From assembly GCA_963930655.1 (NCBI GenBank), contig OZ005600.1, positions 15,716,501 to 15,780,500 of the forward strand: a stretch of DNA of 64,000 bases. Reading direction: 5' to 3'. Shown here piece after piece: positions 1 through 12,179 of this stretch; position 1 is the stretch's first letter, and each line of letters starts with the position of its first letter. The notes under the pieces are model-generated. The model was not told where the DNA came from. It saw nothing but the letters and a program-made list of their open reading frames with translations, and made no database searches. A program made the position numbers and the translations under genes. This stretch comes from Myrica gale (lineage: Eukaryota; Streptophyta; Magnoliopsida; Fagales; Myricaceae).

Positions 1-730
1 GATTTTTTTCTTCTACAGAAGCACCTATCAACAGTTACAAGAACAACAAAATCTGTGAAATTATGCTGGAGGTCAGGTTGGCTTACCTGTCACCTCAATG
101 AGAAATGCCCAAGCAGGGTTTGCCATATGCACCCATAAATGAACCAAAAGATTAAGATCCAAACCAAAGAAAACCCCAAAATGATAATATTTGGTTGTTT
201 CTTAGCTTATCAGACCTAAGTAGCACCCTACCCCATACCTTCAAAAGATCCCTAGCCTTCAGATACTGTCTACAAGACACAACACATGGAATAGAAAGGC
301 CCTTAGGAACCTTAAAGACATCTAATTAGGAAATTCCATATCTACAGCTTCTGAGGTAGTGTATGACACAGTCTAACTAGCTTATTTTTGCTTACCTACC
401 GTCAGATTTTTATACGCTAGAATTAATTGAAAGAATCGCAGGGCCCAAATACAACTCCCAGACTTGATCAAGATGGTTTCTTATTCTCAATACAAAACTT
501 CTTCCACCTTTCACAAGTAAAAGGAGCATAATTGAGATATGAAAATAGAGTTAAGGTTTATGCTTTAATTTCTTTTATTTGTAGCTCCTGTACCTGTGAT
601 GGTCAACAAACAGCAACTTTTCTTTTACTTGCTATGATTCTTATCAGTGTTAATCAATAAAGCTTATGATTTATACCCCATATCCATATCACCAATCAAA
701 ACTTGTTAATCGAGAAATCAAAATGCATAC
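1..730 (-). other. Probable intron of the DCAF13-like gene
   Basis: This stretch lies 3' of the last exon I could place (731..826). The next expected exon should encode the segment beginning with a DRSI-type motif followed by LYDLR, and I did not find it here on the minus strand. The region is AT-rich and reads as intron. The 3' half of the gene should lie below position 1. Confidence 0.5.
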
Positions 731-3700
731 CTAGCTGATGTTGCCAAGAGGTTTGGTTCTCCAGGATTGAATCGAACAGATATAACAGTGTCTGTTCCCC
801 ATTCAAAACTTCTTATAGGCTGAGACCTAATTACCGGAGGCATTGTCATAATGTTATTGGAATAAATTGCACATTGGATTAAAACAATCATATCAAAGTT
901 GAGAACTAAACCTATTGTGATTCCATATATCTACTTGAGCGCTAGCCGTGGCAAAGTAACTACCATCCCATTGGTGATCAACACCCCTGAAAAGTACAAA
1001 GTAGGCCTTAGAAAAGAAAGAAAGAAAGAAAAAAAAGAGAAAATGAAAGAGAATTACCTCTTTTAGCTATATCACACAATAATAATGTACAAAATGTCAT
1101 GACATATCCTTGATAAGTTGCTGGGGAACCTTACCAAAATGCATTCTTCCAAACATAAACTCCCAGTGGCTGAAAAAATGAGCCACAATTTGATCAGGAT
1201 GGTATGAATATAATAGAAACCAGATTAAGCTCCAAAACAGCATACTAGACCTAGAAATCAGTACCTCGACGGAATTATTACATGAGCCAGCTAACTCCTT
1301 AAGAGGAGCAACGGGAACATTCCAAAGCCTGACACTGAACAACCAATTCCCCAATTTACCAAGTGAGAAATTACTTGTAAGAATCATCAACTAAGTTCTA
1401 TCTACCCAAATTGAAATCTCATCCAGCAAATTGTGCCTTACGTGCAATCAGTGCCACATGATACAAGAACACGTCCATCTGTAGATGCAGTCAGACCTCG
1501 TACAGCACCTTGGTGACCAGGAAACTGACACACTGTTCGTCTTTGGATTCAAATTTCAAACTTAAATGTTACTCAATCACATGGCTGGAGGCCTCCAAAA
1601 GGGAAATAGAACAAAAAAAATCTCTAAAATGACCTTGCGGTCCAATTGAGCTCAACACTAATTGATACAACATACATACACAGACACAGGAGAAACAGCA
1701 TCACCTTGGGATTTACTTCTCTCAAGAACAGATGGAAAGCTAACGCCCATGGCTAAGCCTCACCAACCCTACCTGACTCGTCATTGTATCTTAAAATATA
1801 CCATTCTTTATGTATCACATACAATATAAATGATAATTTCACTTTTTCTTGGTCCTTCACTTCAATATAAACAGGGATTATATATCCACATATAATTTAG
1901 GAATCCAAAATAACCAAAACAAGAGCTTTGTCTATCAAATTACACAGAAGGCATCAACAAGGGACCATAAAGGAGACGGCACCAGAATACAGATAGCAAA
2001 CTTTTCAGCCCGATTCAAATACAGGGAGGGAATAAAAAGTTCGGTCAGGCTCAACTCGGAAAGAATATTGATGATCCATTGAAAAGGTATTAGCTATTTT
2101 AAACTATTAATTACATAAGCACTAAGCACGGCCCAACTGAGAAAGAATAATAACAATCAATTGCACAGGATTAAATTATTGCACCAGAGTTAGCTATTTC
2201 AAACTATTAATAACATAAGCACTAAGCAATTCGAAGTTTCAGAGTTTTTAGAAGAAATATCTAGAATAAGTTAATAAAAAGTAGAAGGCAACAAGTGGCT
2301 CCAGTGGTCAATCAATTATCATATGCTAATGCATGCATGCATCATACGCATACGCGGGAGAGTGTGTAAAATGCAAGTGTAAAATCTCCTTAGTTCAGAA
2401 CAATATTAAAAGGTATCACACCACTTTGATCTTAATTGGTGCATAAAAATTTAGAAAATTCAAGATCAGTACTGAAAACGATACCTGGAAGCGATATCCC
2501 ATAGACGAATATCTACAAAAAAAAATTAGAAAGTTCAAACAAAGCTAATGATCCGGGAACCATATGATAACTGGCAATGCTCCTATAAACAAAATAGATG
2601 ACATCATCATAGTAATAGGTAGCACAAACTCATGCTAACAGGCAGAAGTCTCCGGCTATTGATTAGCGAACAAATTTGGAGTTTGTTTTAGGCCTCACAA
2701 TTAGAACACACCATCCTAAAAAGTGCAGCACAGAATAAGCTAAACTTCTGCCACCTAGGCATAAGAAGTCATTAGTAGGAACTCCAAAAGTATACAACTA
2801 AAAACTCGAGCTTATTGACAAAACTTGCAGCAATCTCTAAAAGTTGCTTAGAAGACTATAGCATAGAAAGAAATTAAAAGGCCAATGTATATATTCTGGA
2901 CTTTTTAAAGTTTCCCAAATTTCAAGTCATCCTTAAGACAATTGCATGTAAAATTAATCCTGCGCTTTCCACACCATATCAGGAAAAAAAAAAAAAGAGC
3001 TACTGAGATAGCTGAGCACACATTCAACCATGCGGGGGCAGCAGGGCAAGGAGGGCAGATTTCTAAAGTTGCATAATTTTTTTCTGATAAGTCTAAACTT
3101 GCATTATTAAAAAGAGCAAAACCAAAGTCATCAAAACTGTTTAACAAGTATCAGCTTAACAACAAAATAACCAATGTGAACTACCTCCATCCATTGAACC
3201 AGAAAATATTCCTTTCAAATGATTCGGATTCTTCGCCATACATGAAATTGCATCCATATGCCCATCCATTGCTCCAAGAAACGGCCTTGCAAAAATCTAA
3301 AGACGCCTCAGAAAACCCATTAACTAGCGAAAAAGAAGAAGATCCTACTCAACATATGAAATGCCGAATACTCATTCAAAAACGAAAAGAATGTGATACA
3401 ATGTGACCAAAAATCAAAATAACTGCGTTCACCGGCGCATATACAGAAAGCAAGGCAAGCAAAGTAACCACCCCAATACCCAATTCGCAACACAAAGGAA
3501 AACATTTGAGCGGGATTTCAAGCCACCTTGTCTAATTTGGCAGCGTTAAGAGCTCGGACGTACTCCACAGCCTTTTCTTGGGGACGAAGGTTCGGGTCAT
3601 AGTTCCGGAACACTCTCTGAACAAATTCAACGTAAACAATTATATTTTTACAGAGAGAGGGAGTGGAAGAGCATATTTTGAATTCGGAGAACGAAAAGTT

Positions 3701-3776
3701 TTATTGCGACCTGAAGATCGTTGCTCCTTTCTCGTGTGAACTCGTCTGTGGAGCGTGAAATTACTTTGACCTTCAT
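731..3776 (-). CDS. DCAF13: DCAF13/SOF1-like WD40 protein, 5' half
   Basis: Members of this family are WD40 proteins of the small-subunit processome (yeast Sof1, needed for 18S rRNA maturation) and are also described as CUL4-DDB1 substrate receptors. Exons, in order of transcription: 3711..3776, 3527..3616, 3185..3296, 2485..2512, 1442..1540, 1265..1334, 1135..1169, 912..986, 731..826. Phases join exactly and introns are GT-AG. The protein starts MKVKVISRSTDEFTRERSND, then RVFRNYDPNLRPQEKAVEYV, the family's typical N-terminus. WD40 repeats follow, with GHMDAISCMAKNP, DIRLWDIASR, GTDCTVRLWNVP and SFEWGTDTVISVRFNPGEPN. About 223 residues are present, roughly half the usual 450 or so. The remaining blades and the C-terminal Sof1 domain are outside the window. 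No frameshift is seen. The start codon is fixed by homology. Confidence 0.93.
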
Positions 3777-4613
3777 TGTGTGTGGGCAAGAGAGCCAGAG
3801 AGAGGGAGGGACGAAGGGAGCGCGAGAGAGCGGGAGTGCAGAGAAAACCCCCGAGAGGGTTTAGAACGTAGCCAAAACCCTACATATGTTGGGTTGGTAT
3901 ATCCGAACCCAAATCTCTCTTGTTTCGGCTAGCGGCCCAGCACCACCCTGTAAGCGGTTTGGAGAGCAGCGAAAAATAGCGTAATTACTGTTAAGTTCTT
4001 TTTTTCTGAGTATTACTGTTAAGTTCTGAGTTTTAACAAAATAGTCTTGAGGTACAAAATTAAACAAAAACGTCTTTGTGGTCAATTATTGAGATAAATT
4101 TAGGATCTTCGTTTTATAAAAGATAGTAAGATTTTTTTTATAGAATTGTGAATATTTATGTAGATTAGAGTTTTATAGGTTTTTGTGTAAAAGTTGGTGA
4201 AAAGTTTTAAAGATATTTAATTATTATTAAAACTTTTAAAAATGTATAGAAATAGATGATTTGATTTTTTTAATAAAAAAAATATTGTAGTTTGGTGAAA
4301 AAGTATGGAGAGAGAAAATTTGTTATATTTTTTAAAAAAACTATTGAAGTTTATATAAAAATTTACTAGAGTTTTGTATTAAAGGTATCAGTGTTTGTGT
4401 AAGATTTTTTAAAATTTTGAATGTTTGTTTTGTAAATTGTATGGCATTTATTGTAATCTAAAATACTCTTGTCCAGTCTATCTTTCTATTTATTAGCCTG
4501 TTAGCTAGTAGCTGGCAAGGTGGCCCACTTATGCCATGTCATCTCCATTCAGCAAACAACATATGTTAAAAATGTATCATCACTAGCAATGCTTCAATGG
4601 CACAATAGACTAT
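3777..4613. other. DCAF13 upstream region and AT-rich intergenic DNA
   Basis: The 5' UTR and promoter of the DCAF13-like gene should lie just above 3776, where a GA-rich tract (3785..3840) reads as CT-rich on the gene's strand. From about 4100 to 4460 the DNA is extremely AT-rich. It resembles the reverse strand of 53490..53750, so it may be a diverged dispersed repeat. I see no coding sequence. Confidence 0.4.
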
Positions 4614-4810
4614 GGTTGTGTTTGTGTTGAAATATTTTTGGTATTGGGTTTTGTGTTGGTATTGAGTTTAGTGAAAAAGTGAAGAGAGAGATAATTTTTT
4701 TATATTTTTTGTAATTTTTTTATATTTTTTGATAAGAGAGAGAGATTATATTGTAATATTTTATTAGGAGAGAGAAAAATATTGGTAATATTTTGGGTGC
4801 AAACGCACCC
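4614..4810. mobile_element. Small TIR element (MITE family 1, copy A)
   Basis: A 197-bp non-coding element runs from GGTTGTGTTTG to CAAACGCACCC, an imperfect terminal inverted repeat. It is flanked on both sides by TAT (4611..4613 and 4811..4813). The interior has the TTTAGTGAAAAAGTGAAGAG block and GAGAGA tracts shared with the copies at 4908, 19240 and 28740. A 3-bp target duplication with G-rich ends fits the PIF/Harbinger (Tourist-like) type. That assignment is inferred, since no transposase is present. Confidence 0.75.
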
Positions 4811-4907
4811 TATGTCAACTGAACTTATCCCGTCAGCAAACAACTTATCATCACTAGCAATTGCACTACAGTGAACTTTCGAGACATTGCACTCCCTAAG
4901 GGATGAA

Positions 4908-5089
4908 GGTTATGTTTGTGTTGTAAAATTTTTGATATTGAGTTTAGTGAAAAAGTGAAGAGAGAGATAATTTTTTATATTTTTTGTAATTTTTTTATAT
5001 TTTTTATGGGAGAGATAGAGAGATTATATTGTAGTATTTTATTGAGAGTTGGTGAAATATTTTGTGAAATTTTTACCACAAACGCACCC
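4908..5089. mobile_element. Small TIR element (MITE family 1, copy B)
   Basis: Same orientation and family as copy A, about 100 bp downstream of it. The ends are GGTTATGTTTG and CAAACGCACCC, and the direct flanks are GAA on both sides (4905..4907 and 5090..5092). The interior repeats the TTTAGTGAAAAAGTGAAGAG and AT-rich blocks. The different flanking triplet shows an independent insertion rather than a local duplication of copy A. Confidence 0.75.
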
Positions 5090-5231
5090 GAAAATCCTAT
5101 CTCTAGTGTCAGATATTATGTTCTTGATTTTCCAATCAACCAGCATATTCTGAGTATTGAGGGCATGGGCGGAACCAGGGTTACAAAGGGTGTCGACACC
5201 CCAAAAAAATTTTATATATGTATTTTTTTTA

Positions 5232-5463
5232 GGGATAAATGCAAAATTGATCTCTGTGCTATACGCAAAAATCGATTTAGTCCCTGTGATATGAAAAGCA
5301 TCAATTTAGTCCCTGTGATTTCAAAAAGTGATAAAATCAGTCCCTGATGGAGGACCAATAACAAACGAAAATAGAATCACAGGGACTAAATCAATGCATT
5401 TCATATCAGAGGGACTAAAACGATTTTTGCATATAGCACAGGGACTGATTTTGTATTTATCCC
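5232..5463. mobile_element. MULE-type MITE nested in the hAT element
   Basis: A 232-bp hairpin starts GGGATAAATGC and ends with its inverted counterpart. The arms are about 90 bp each and share repeated TAGTCCCTGTGAT blocks. The flanks are nine identical bases (eight T then A, at 5223..5231 and 5464..5472). A 9-bp duplication is typical of Mutator-like elements, but the T-run makes this case less strong. Short open frames over this hairpin are not genes. Confidence 0.75.
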
Positions 5464-6068
5464 TTTTTTTTAATAGAAGATGGTCTGGGCCCAATACCCA
5501 TAGGCTTATGCCAACTTCATATGACCCCATTAAGACTCTAAAGCTTCAGTATCAAGAAATCTTCATCTTTGCCTCTTGGCATCCATAAATAAATATCTGC
5601 AATTTCATTATGCAGCTTTGTCAATTGGTGTTATGTAGTTACTTTTTGGACCTGTTTAGGCAGAATGGATGTTGAGTTTCTTTCTTTCTTTTTTTATTGT
5701 TTTATCTAGTCATATTTTAGGATAATGTCATAGTGAGCCTCCTAATTATAAGTTAAAATCAATTTTGCGACATATATTTGCCCTCAAAAGAGGTAAGTTT
5801 GCAACATTTAGATGATCTCACAAGCTTCTTTAAGATCATCAGAGTAATGTGATGAATTCATCACAGATTAAATCAACATGAATTTAAATTGTTAAATGTC
5901 TGCGAATCTATGATGAATTTATTTTAATTTTTGATGAAGAATGTGATGAATTTTATATTGTGATTATGAATTTTGTTGTGAATCTTTGATTAGGATTTGA
6001 TTGTGCATTATATTTAAATTGTGATTAGGTTATGAAATTAAATTAATGAATTTTGTTTTGTTTAGATA

Positions 6069-6194
6069 ATGGATAAGTTTTTGATAAAGAAGTCAGCAAG
6101 TGTAGGGTTGTCTAGCACTCTTAACGTGACTGCTACTTCTGAAACGAATATTATTGAGAACGAAAATATTTTACAATATTTTCAGAATATGTAG
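6069..6194 (+). pseudogene. hAT transposase N-terminal remnant
   Basis: A 41-codon frame begins MDKFLIKKSAS and ends at a TAG. The MDKFL(I/L) start is typical of plant hAT transposases of the TTF zinc-finger type (the ZMYM1-like group). It lies inside the hAT element at 5164..6396 and is cut off after the leader. No zinc finger, DUF4371 or hATC region follows, so it cannot be functional. Confidence 0.6.
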
Positions 6195-6404
6195 TCTCAT
6201 AGGATCCAATTGACACCTCTCAATATCAGCAAATAATATTGTACGTGTATTTCAATATTTTTAGTATTTTCAGTCCTTAAGTTTTGATATTTTAACTCTA
6301 AGAAATTTTTTTTGCATTACTTAGTAAATTTTTTTTGGTTGTCATTCTTCCTTAAGAGTTCGACCCCCTTCAATTGAATTCCTGGTTCCGCTACTGATTG
6401 AGGG

Positions 6405-9400
6405 TTGAAGTCACCCAGAGATTGCACTGCCCACATTGCTAGCCAAGCCGCTGCAACTTCACCCCGGAAAGTCGACCGACCATTTAAGATCAAATTCTTG
6501 AAGAAGTTACCCTTTTATCATGACATGTCACTGGCGCCACGGATTTGTTCAATCGATTACTCGTATCAAAATTCCATTTTACATTACCAAGAGGGGGAGG
6601 TCACCACTCGTGATGGAGTGGGCCATCTCACCCCTTCCATGCACAGAGGTGGTCAAGAGCCACCCTCCCAACTTGGGCTGCAATCCGCTCAGGTGTGGCA
6701 GAGGCATACCATGAATTGCTTGACACTGATACATCCATGCAATATCCAAGGCAGAGACATTGACCACAAACAAACTGAAATGGTGCAACTTTCTAAAGGT
6801 AGGGGTCAAGGAGGGAGCGAGTGATAAGTTTTTGGACCCAAGAGACCAATGACCCAGCCGAGAGTATAGTGATATCCGCTGGCCAAGGATCCATGCATTC
6901 TCCAAATAATTCGTGATATGCAACATTCCAAGAACAAGTATTGAAGGTTATCAAGTCCTGAATTGCACAAAGGGCAAATCGATTCCGCAACAATTGTGGA
7001 TGAAGTAGCTCCCCCTTTTTTGTCGAGTTGGTAGAATATTCCAAATTGTCTTTCATAGTAGTAACTTGAGCCGATCATGGATGCATAATTTTCATAAATG
7101 AGCTCATTCCATCTGGGACAAAGGTTCGGACTTCATCAGTCTATGGGCAATGGATAACAGGCATCCAGATTTCAGAGAGTATTGTCATAACAGAGAAGGC
7201 TTCCATATCACTGAGTCTTATGCATCATCACCAACTCTAATTCTTCTTATATGCTCCACACAGTGTCAAAACATTGGTGTATTAGGGGCAAGTTCCATAT
7301 GTGTGAATTGTCAAGATGAAAATCCTTGACCCTGGATGTTGTTGCTTGGGGTGCATCTGGTGTAATCGGCATAGGTTTGGAGTTTGGTAGCAAAGAGACC
7401 CACGGTTAAGACCAAGTTCTAATTCTAACCCCATCTGCGACTCTATAACACACTTCCCTGGATAAAAGTGGCCGCGTCTTTAAGGTGCCCTTCCATAGCA
7501 TGGAGTTTCGAGCCTTAGGCACTGCTCCCAGAAGTTTGCATGTCAAAGGTATTTTCTTGATAGTGCCTGCACCCAGAATTTGCCATCAGAGTTTTGACAC
7601 TGCCTCAAGGTTGTCATCCACTGAGCCACGGATGCCTAGCCCTCCTTAATCTTTCGGTTTGCAGATGGAGTCCCATGCCTTGGTTGCAAGGAAATGTTTT
7701 TTCTCCAGTGGCACCCCCCACCAAAACCTCATAAGGCTTAGAGTCGATTTTAGAGCAAGTGTTATTTGGAAGAAGAAAGTTTGCCATGGAATAAGATGGA
7801 ACTGCTGCAAAACAAATTTTATCAACATGGTGCACCTGGCTTATGACAATGCTTTCATTTTCTAGCCTGTCATTCGATCTTGAATTTTGTGAACGATGTC
7901 ATTCATCATCTGCTTTTTATTTCCAGAGACAAACATTGGGATTCCAAGATATTTTGCCGAGAGGAGGGTCTTTTTCAAATTGAGAATCCCAACTAATCTC
8001 TTGCTTTATAGGGACTGCAGTGTTCCTACTGAAATGTACTGTGGATTTATCAAAGTTAACCAATTTCCTAGAGCACCCCTGGTAAAGTTCAAGACATTCT
8101 TTGATGGTAGAAGCATTTTTAGCCTTTTTAGATGGGTGAAATCTGCCCCCCTGCAAAGCTTGATCCCATCCAGCCGTCGACCTTGTTCTGTCTCGAATAA
8201 AATTCTGTCCAACATATCTGCTCTAATAATGAACAAAAAAGGTGACAACGGGTCCCCTTGCCTGAGGCCTCTGGTCGGTGAAAACAGCCCCTGACTTCCA
8301 TTAACCAGAATTGAAAATGATGGAGTGGATACACATTCCATGACCCATCTATCATACGCCTTAGCCATATCCAGCTTGATAGCCATCAACCCCTTGTTTA
8401 CAGTTTTATGATTAATAGTGTGAAAAGCTTCATACGCCAGAATTATATTTTCGTGAGTACTCCAGGCAGAAACAAAATCCACTTGGAAGGAGCTTCAATC
8501 TCAACATGAGAATCTTGGAAATTATCTTGTAGCTTACATTGCGTAACTAATTGTTGTTCCAAGTTTTGGGAATTAAAACCAAGTTTGTGTAGTTTACCTT
8601 TCGCAGCAATTTTTCGATTAGAGAAGAAACTCCTAACAACTGCAATAACGTCACCCTTGATGATTTGCCAAAAGGATTTAAAGAACATAGCAAAAAAACC
8701 ATCCGGTCCCAGAGCTTTGTTTGAGTCAATACTAAAGACTGCACCTTGTATCTCATCATCAAACATAATGCTTATTAGTTTGCACATTTTCCTCACTAGA
8801 GATCACAAGGTCAATAAGATCATTTAAAGCCTCATTCCAATCCGTAGTGTCCGAGGTAAAAATATTCTGAAAGTAGGAGGTGAAATGCTTGCTGATGAGC
8901 TTACGGGTAATTAACCACTGGCCCTCCTCTTTCTTGATGGCATCAATATGGTTTCTTCTGCGCTGAATAATCGAGGTAAAATAATAGAATCTAGTATTTA
9001 AATCTCGTTGAGTCAGCCACTTCGCACGAGATTTTTCGCTCCAGTAAATTTCCTCTTTTTTGTAGAACATCTGCAATTCATTATGTAACAACCGCTCTTC
9101 TTCGAACACCTCTTCGTTTTGGAATTGAAGGTGTAGGTTGTTGAACCGGTTGGTTGGTGACAACAACTATTTCGTGAGGAATTAAACCGAAAGAGGACTT
9201 GTTCCACTCTTTGAGGGTTTGCTTAACCATCATAAGTTTCTTTGTGGCACAGGAAGCAGGATTTCCATGGACAATCAGGCTCCATGCCTTTGCGATCACA
9301 TTGGCACACGCATCATCCGTTAACCAAAATTCTTCAAACCGGAAATGGTTTGGGAAAAGAATTTCTAGAGCCATTTGTATCAAGTAGGATTAACACAGTT

Positions 9401-10030
9401 ATCTAACGAGATTCTTTGGGAGGTGGAAAAGACGAGCTTTCAAGAAAAATAATCGCCAATATGAATTCACTATACATTAATCAATGTGTTCGCTTATTGC
9501 AGCCTTCCCCCTCGGTTATTGGACCAAGTTAACGGTAGACCCACATGCCCCAAGTCCACCAACCCACAACTTGCCATTAGATTTCGTAGTCTATTGGATG
9601 AAGAAGATGAGAAGCAACGCCCACCTCTCTTTTCAGCACTTGAGAGAATTGCATTAAAATCACCGAGGAGTTTGATCCATTATGCGCCAAAAGGAGTATT
9701 TTCGAACCATTTGTTTGTGCAATAAACCAACAATAGCAAAAAGTGAACAGAGTCATCACCATACATCGAAAGGTTAATTATATTAGAATTTGACGAAATT
9801 ACATCCACTTTAAAACCACCATGCCATGCTACAAAAAAGGTCCTCTGCTCAAACCAGCAGAGGGGAAAATAGCAAAAGAGGAGAACCCAAAAGAGAGGAT
9901 GAAGGTTTCCAGGTCCATATTGGACGAAGAACTGATCTTAGTTTCAACAACGAACATGTTTGGTTAGTGATTTCTCAAAAAGGCCCTAAGAGATCTCTGT
10001 GCCGCAGGGCAAGCTAGCCCACAACAGTTT
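6405..10030 (-). mobile_element. Degenerate L1-type LINE, minus strand
   Basis: In minus-strand order this region holds L1 endonuclease (about 10015..9480), a linker and reverse transcriptase (about 9166..8006), and a zf-RVT zinc-binding segment (about 7078..6800). The hAT target duplication abuts its low-coordinate side, so the 3' end may have been split by the hAT insertion and could continue below 5163. No poly-A tail or target duplication was found. Stops and frameshifts throughout show an old copy, more decayed than the L1 in the RPN1 intron. Confidence 0.85.
6806..10015 (-). pseudogene. L1 ORF2 pseudogene (endonuclease, RT, zf-RVT)
   Basis: The broken frames match plant L1 ORF2. The endonuclease piece reads NMFVVETKISSS, then LLGDFNAILSSAEKRGGR (about 9655) and LVDLGHVGLPLTWSNN, keeping the GDFN core. 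A spacer contains AKWLTQRDLNTRFYYF. The reverse transcriptase keeps KALGPDGFFAMFFKSFW, the core KLDMAKAYDR (8390 region) and GLRQGDPLSPFLFI (8250 region). I saw no intact FADD box. The C-terminal piece has SICPLCNSGLDNLQYLFLEC, a zf-RVT pattern, near 6960. Several frameshifts separate these parts. Confidence 0.85.
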
Positions 10031-10324
10031 CACGCTAGAATCCTCATGGAGGAGGTGGGGGCATGAAACGGCCCACCTCTTCGGCCTCTTCAGTGATTGG
10101 TGTGGATTGCAGCTCATTGTTGTTCCAAGAGCATCCCACAACCTGACGAGTTGCTTTAAATAGCTTACGAGCCTAAAAGAGACGAATAATCGGGCCAGCA
10201 AGTTGAGAATCAACAAGGGCATGTGATGTGACTTTATTGTTTCCACAAAAGACAAGTCAAAACTATAGATGTGACGATCATGTCGAAGATTGGACCTCCT
10301 CATTATCAAGAAAAGATATTGTTG

Positions 10325-11095
10325 GAGGAAAGTCATTTTCCCCCTAAACTACGGGCTCAAGGTCAATTTGGGGTTTGAACTAATAAGTTTGTCATGTCGA
10401 ACTATTTAAATTCATTATTATACACTGTCAAATAAGATTAGACTATGGGTTAATTATAATTGTATCCCTCAAAATATCACCCGATTCTCATATACTCCCA
10501 TAAACTTTAACCTGTTGTAACTTACCCAGACAAACTATACTTCTTGTTACGATTTTATCCTTCAAACTATATTTCTTGTAAACGACATGTGACATTCTCC
10601 ATACTTGAGAAGACAAATTTGACCAGCTCGATTTTAAGTGAGTCATCTTTCTTTCTTTTTTTAATAAAAAAAATCAGCTAACTACATTCTTTTTTGGCTC
10701 CACGAATTGCTAGAAGAATTATAGAAGGCTAGGGAGAACTCAAACGAGAGTAAAATTGTCATTTCACTTAAGGAGAAGGTTGTGCGTCTATTACGTGGGA
10801 TATAAATTGTTCAATATAATGGCTCAAGTCGATTTGAGGGATGAGATCGCAATGAGAAGTATGATTTATGGGGGTGAGTTGCAACGAGTTTAAATTTGTG
10901 GAGTATTTGAGAATCGGGAGGTAGTTTGAGGGGTGAAATTGTAATTAACCTTAGACTATTAATGTGTTATGTGACACGATTTTGATGGTCGGATTTTATT
11001 TAAGGGTGTACGTTAATGAATTTTGGTAGTTCGATGGCTCAAGACCCCCAAAGTGACATTGACTTCACAGTTGAGGGGTGCAAAATAAAATTTCC
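10325..11095. mobile_element. Outer long inverted-repeat element
   Basis: About 110 bp at each side form an imperfect inverted repeat. On the left are CTAAACTACGGGCTCAAGG and TTCATTATTATACACTGTCA. On the right are the complements of matching blocks (GGTCTTGAGCCATCGAACTA, TTCATTAACGTACACCCTTA). The pair brackets the younger MULE-type element at 10447..10950. I could not find convincing target duplications for the outer copy, so its ends are approximate. Confidence 0.5.
10447..10950. mobile_element. MULE-type TIR element with 9-bp TSD
   Basis: A 504-bp element starts GGGTTAATTATAATTGTATC and ends GAAATTGTAATTAACC, with arms of 130 bp or more. The perfect 9-bp direct repeat TTAGACTAT flanks it (10438..10446 and 10951..10959), diagnostic of Mutator-like transposition. 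There is no coding capacity. It sits inside a second inverted-repeat element. Confidence 0.82.
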
Positions 11096-11947
11096 CCATA
11101 CTATTATCTTTTGTGTAACTTATTATTTTTATAAATAAACTGATAAATTTATTTTTCTTTGAATATTATTTTGTTGAAAGAATAAGTAAATGTTTTTTCG
11201 TCCCTTATTTTTAATTAGGCTTTTGTTTTAAGACACTAGTTTTCATTTTATATAGTTGCGACTCAAGTTTCAAAACATGAAAAATTTAGGACCCCTATCA
11301 ATCTCAATTACAAGAGTAGTGGATTTCTTTCTTGTTCTTTAGTTGGCATTACACTTTTTAAGTTAGTGATTATCACGACTAAAACTGCTTAGGCAAAGTG
11401 ATCTAATTATGACTCCTTCATGGCCATTACAATTAAGAGAATTAACGATTATTGAGAGATGTCTTAAATTTTAACAGTTATAAAACTCGGATCTAAAATC
11501 CAGGAAAAAGTCAAATTTCAAAACTAGACATCAGAAAAGCGGGAGTATATTAGCTTATTTTACCATTATTTTTGTAATTTTATTTTCCACTAAGTGGATA
11601 TGATCTTTGGATCAGACTTGGGAAAAAGGAAAAAAAAAGGGAAAGAAGTAAGGAAATATAAATTACCTTCCTTGAGTTTCGTTCGTGGCCCAGCATGGTG
11701 ACATGGTAAATCTAAACCTTAGCAGAAAACACAAGTTCATCTAACATGGCAAGAGAATACACTACTTCTATAAATGCTAATGTACTTTATTACTCTAAAA
11801 TGTCTTTAATTACTTCACTAGGTTTGTGGTCTTGTCGGATCTCAAATGATCCCTAAGGTATTTTGTCGTTCTAAATTTAGTCCTTGCGAAATTATTTTAG
11901 TTTGTGTTGGTCCTTTTGTTAGCTCTAGTTTACTTCAAGATGAAAAA
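11096..11947. other. Intergenic, no gene seen
   Basis: AT-rich DNA with no recognisable coding sequence or RNA gene. The right part (11820..11947) may be the outer portion of the inverted-repeat element that follows. Confidence 0.4.
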
Positions 11948-12170
11948 AGTCTTACGTGGTTAGCGGAAACACGTCAGGATCAATTGTCGACTTCCACATG
12001 TCATCTCTTGATAGCCAAATCAAATAAATTGCCAGGCTGGGCTATTCTGTATGATGTGGCAACCTACATGCTAGAGGTTTAGGCCACCAGATCAAATAAG
12101 AGTTTTGGAGAGATGACATGTGGAAGTCTTCATTGGTCCTGGTGTGTTCCTGTTAGCCACGTAGAACTTA
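11948..12170. repeat. Imperfect inverted repeat (foldback)
   Basis: About 80 bp at 11948..12028 is complementary to 12091..12170. The left arm contains CTTCCACATGTCATCTCT and the right arm contains its complement AGATGACATGTGGAAG. The GGTTAGCGGAAACACG stretch mirrors CGTGTTCCTGTTAGCC only approximately. The loop is about 60 bp. It looks like a MITE relic, but ends and flanking duplications were not resolved. Confidence 0.5.
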
Positions 12171-12179
12171 TTCTCTGGT

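Larger units (their letters stand above)
5164..6396 (+). mobile_element. Non-autonomous hAT element
   Basis: The element is bounded by CATGGGCGGAACCAGG on the left and CCTGGTTCCGCTACTG on the right, which match as inverted repeats at 13 of 16 positions. A perfect 8-bp direct repeat ATTGAGGG (5156..5163 and 6397..6404) flanks it, the hallmark of the hAT superfamily. At 1,233 bp it is far too short to encode a whole transposase and keeps only a short N-terminal remnant. A MULE-type hairpin (5232..5463) has inserted near its left end. Confidence 0.88.

Noticed and set aside
3176..3406. A plus-strand frame near the DCAF13-like gene
   Set aside because: It overlaps DCAF13 exon 3 in antisense. The minus strand carries the conserved WD40 sequence.
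5321..5588. Open frames on both strands
   Set aside because: They lie in and just past a MULE-type hairpin with inverted arms, so the two frames mirror each other.
9486..9725. A 79-codon plus frame
   Set aside because: Antisense of the L1 endonuclease segment carrying GDFNAI on the minus strand.
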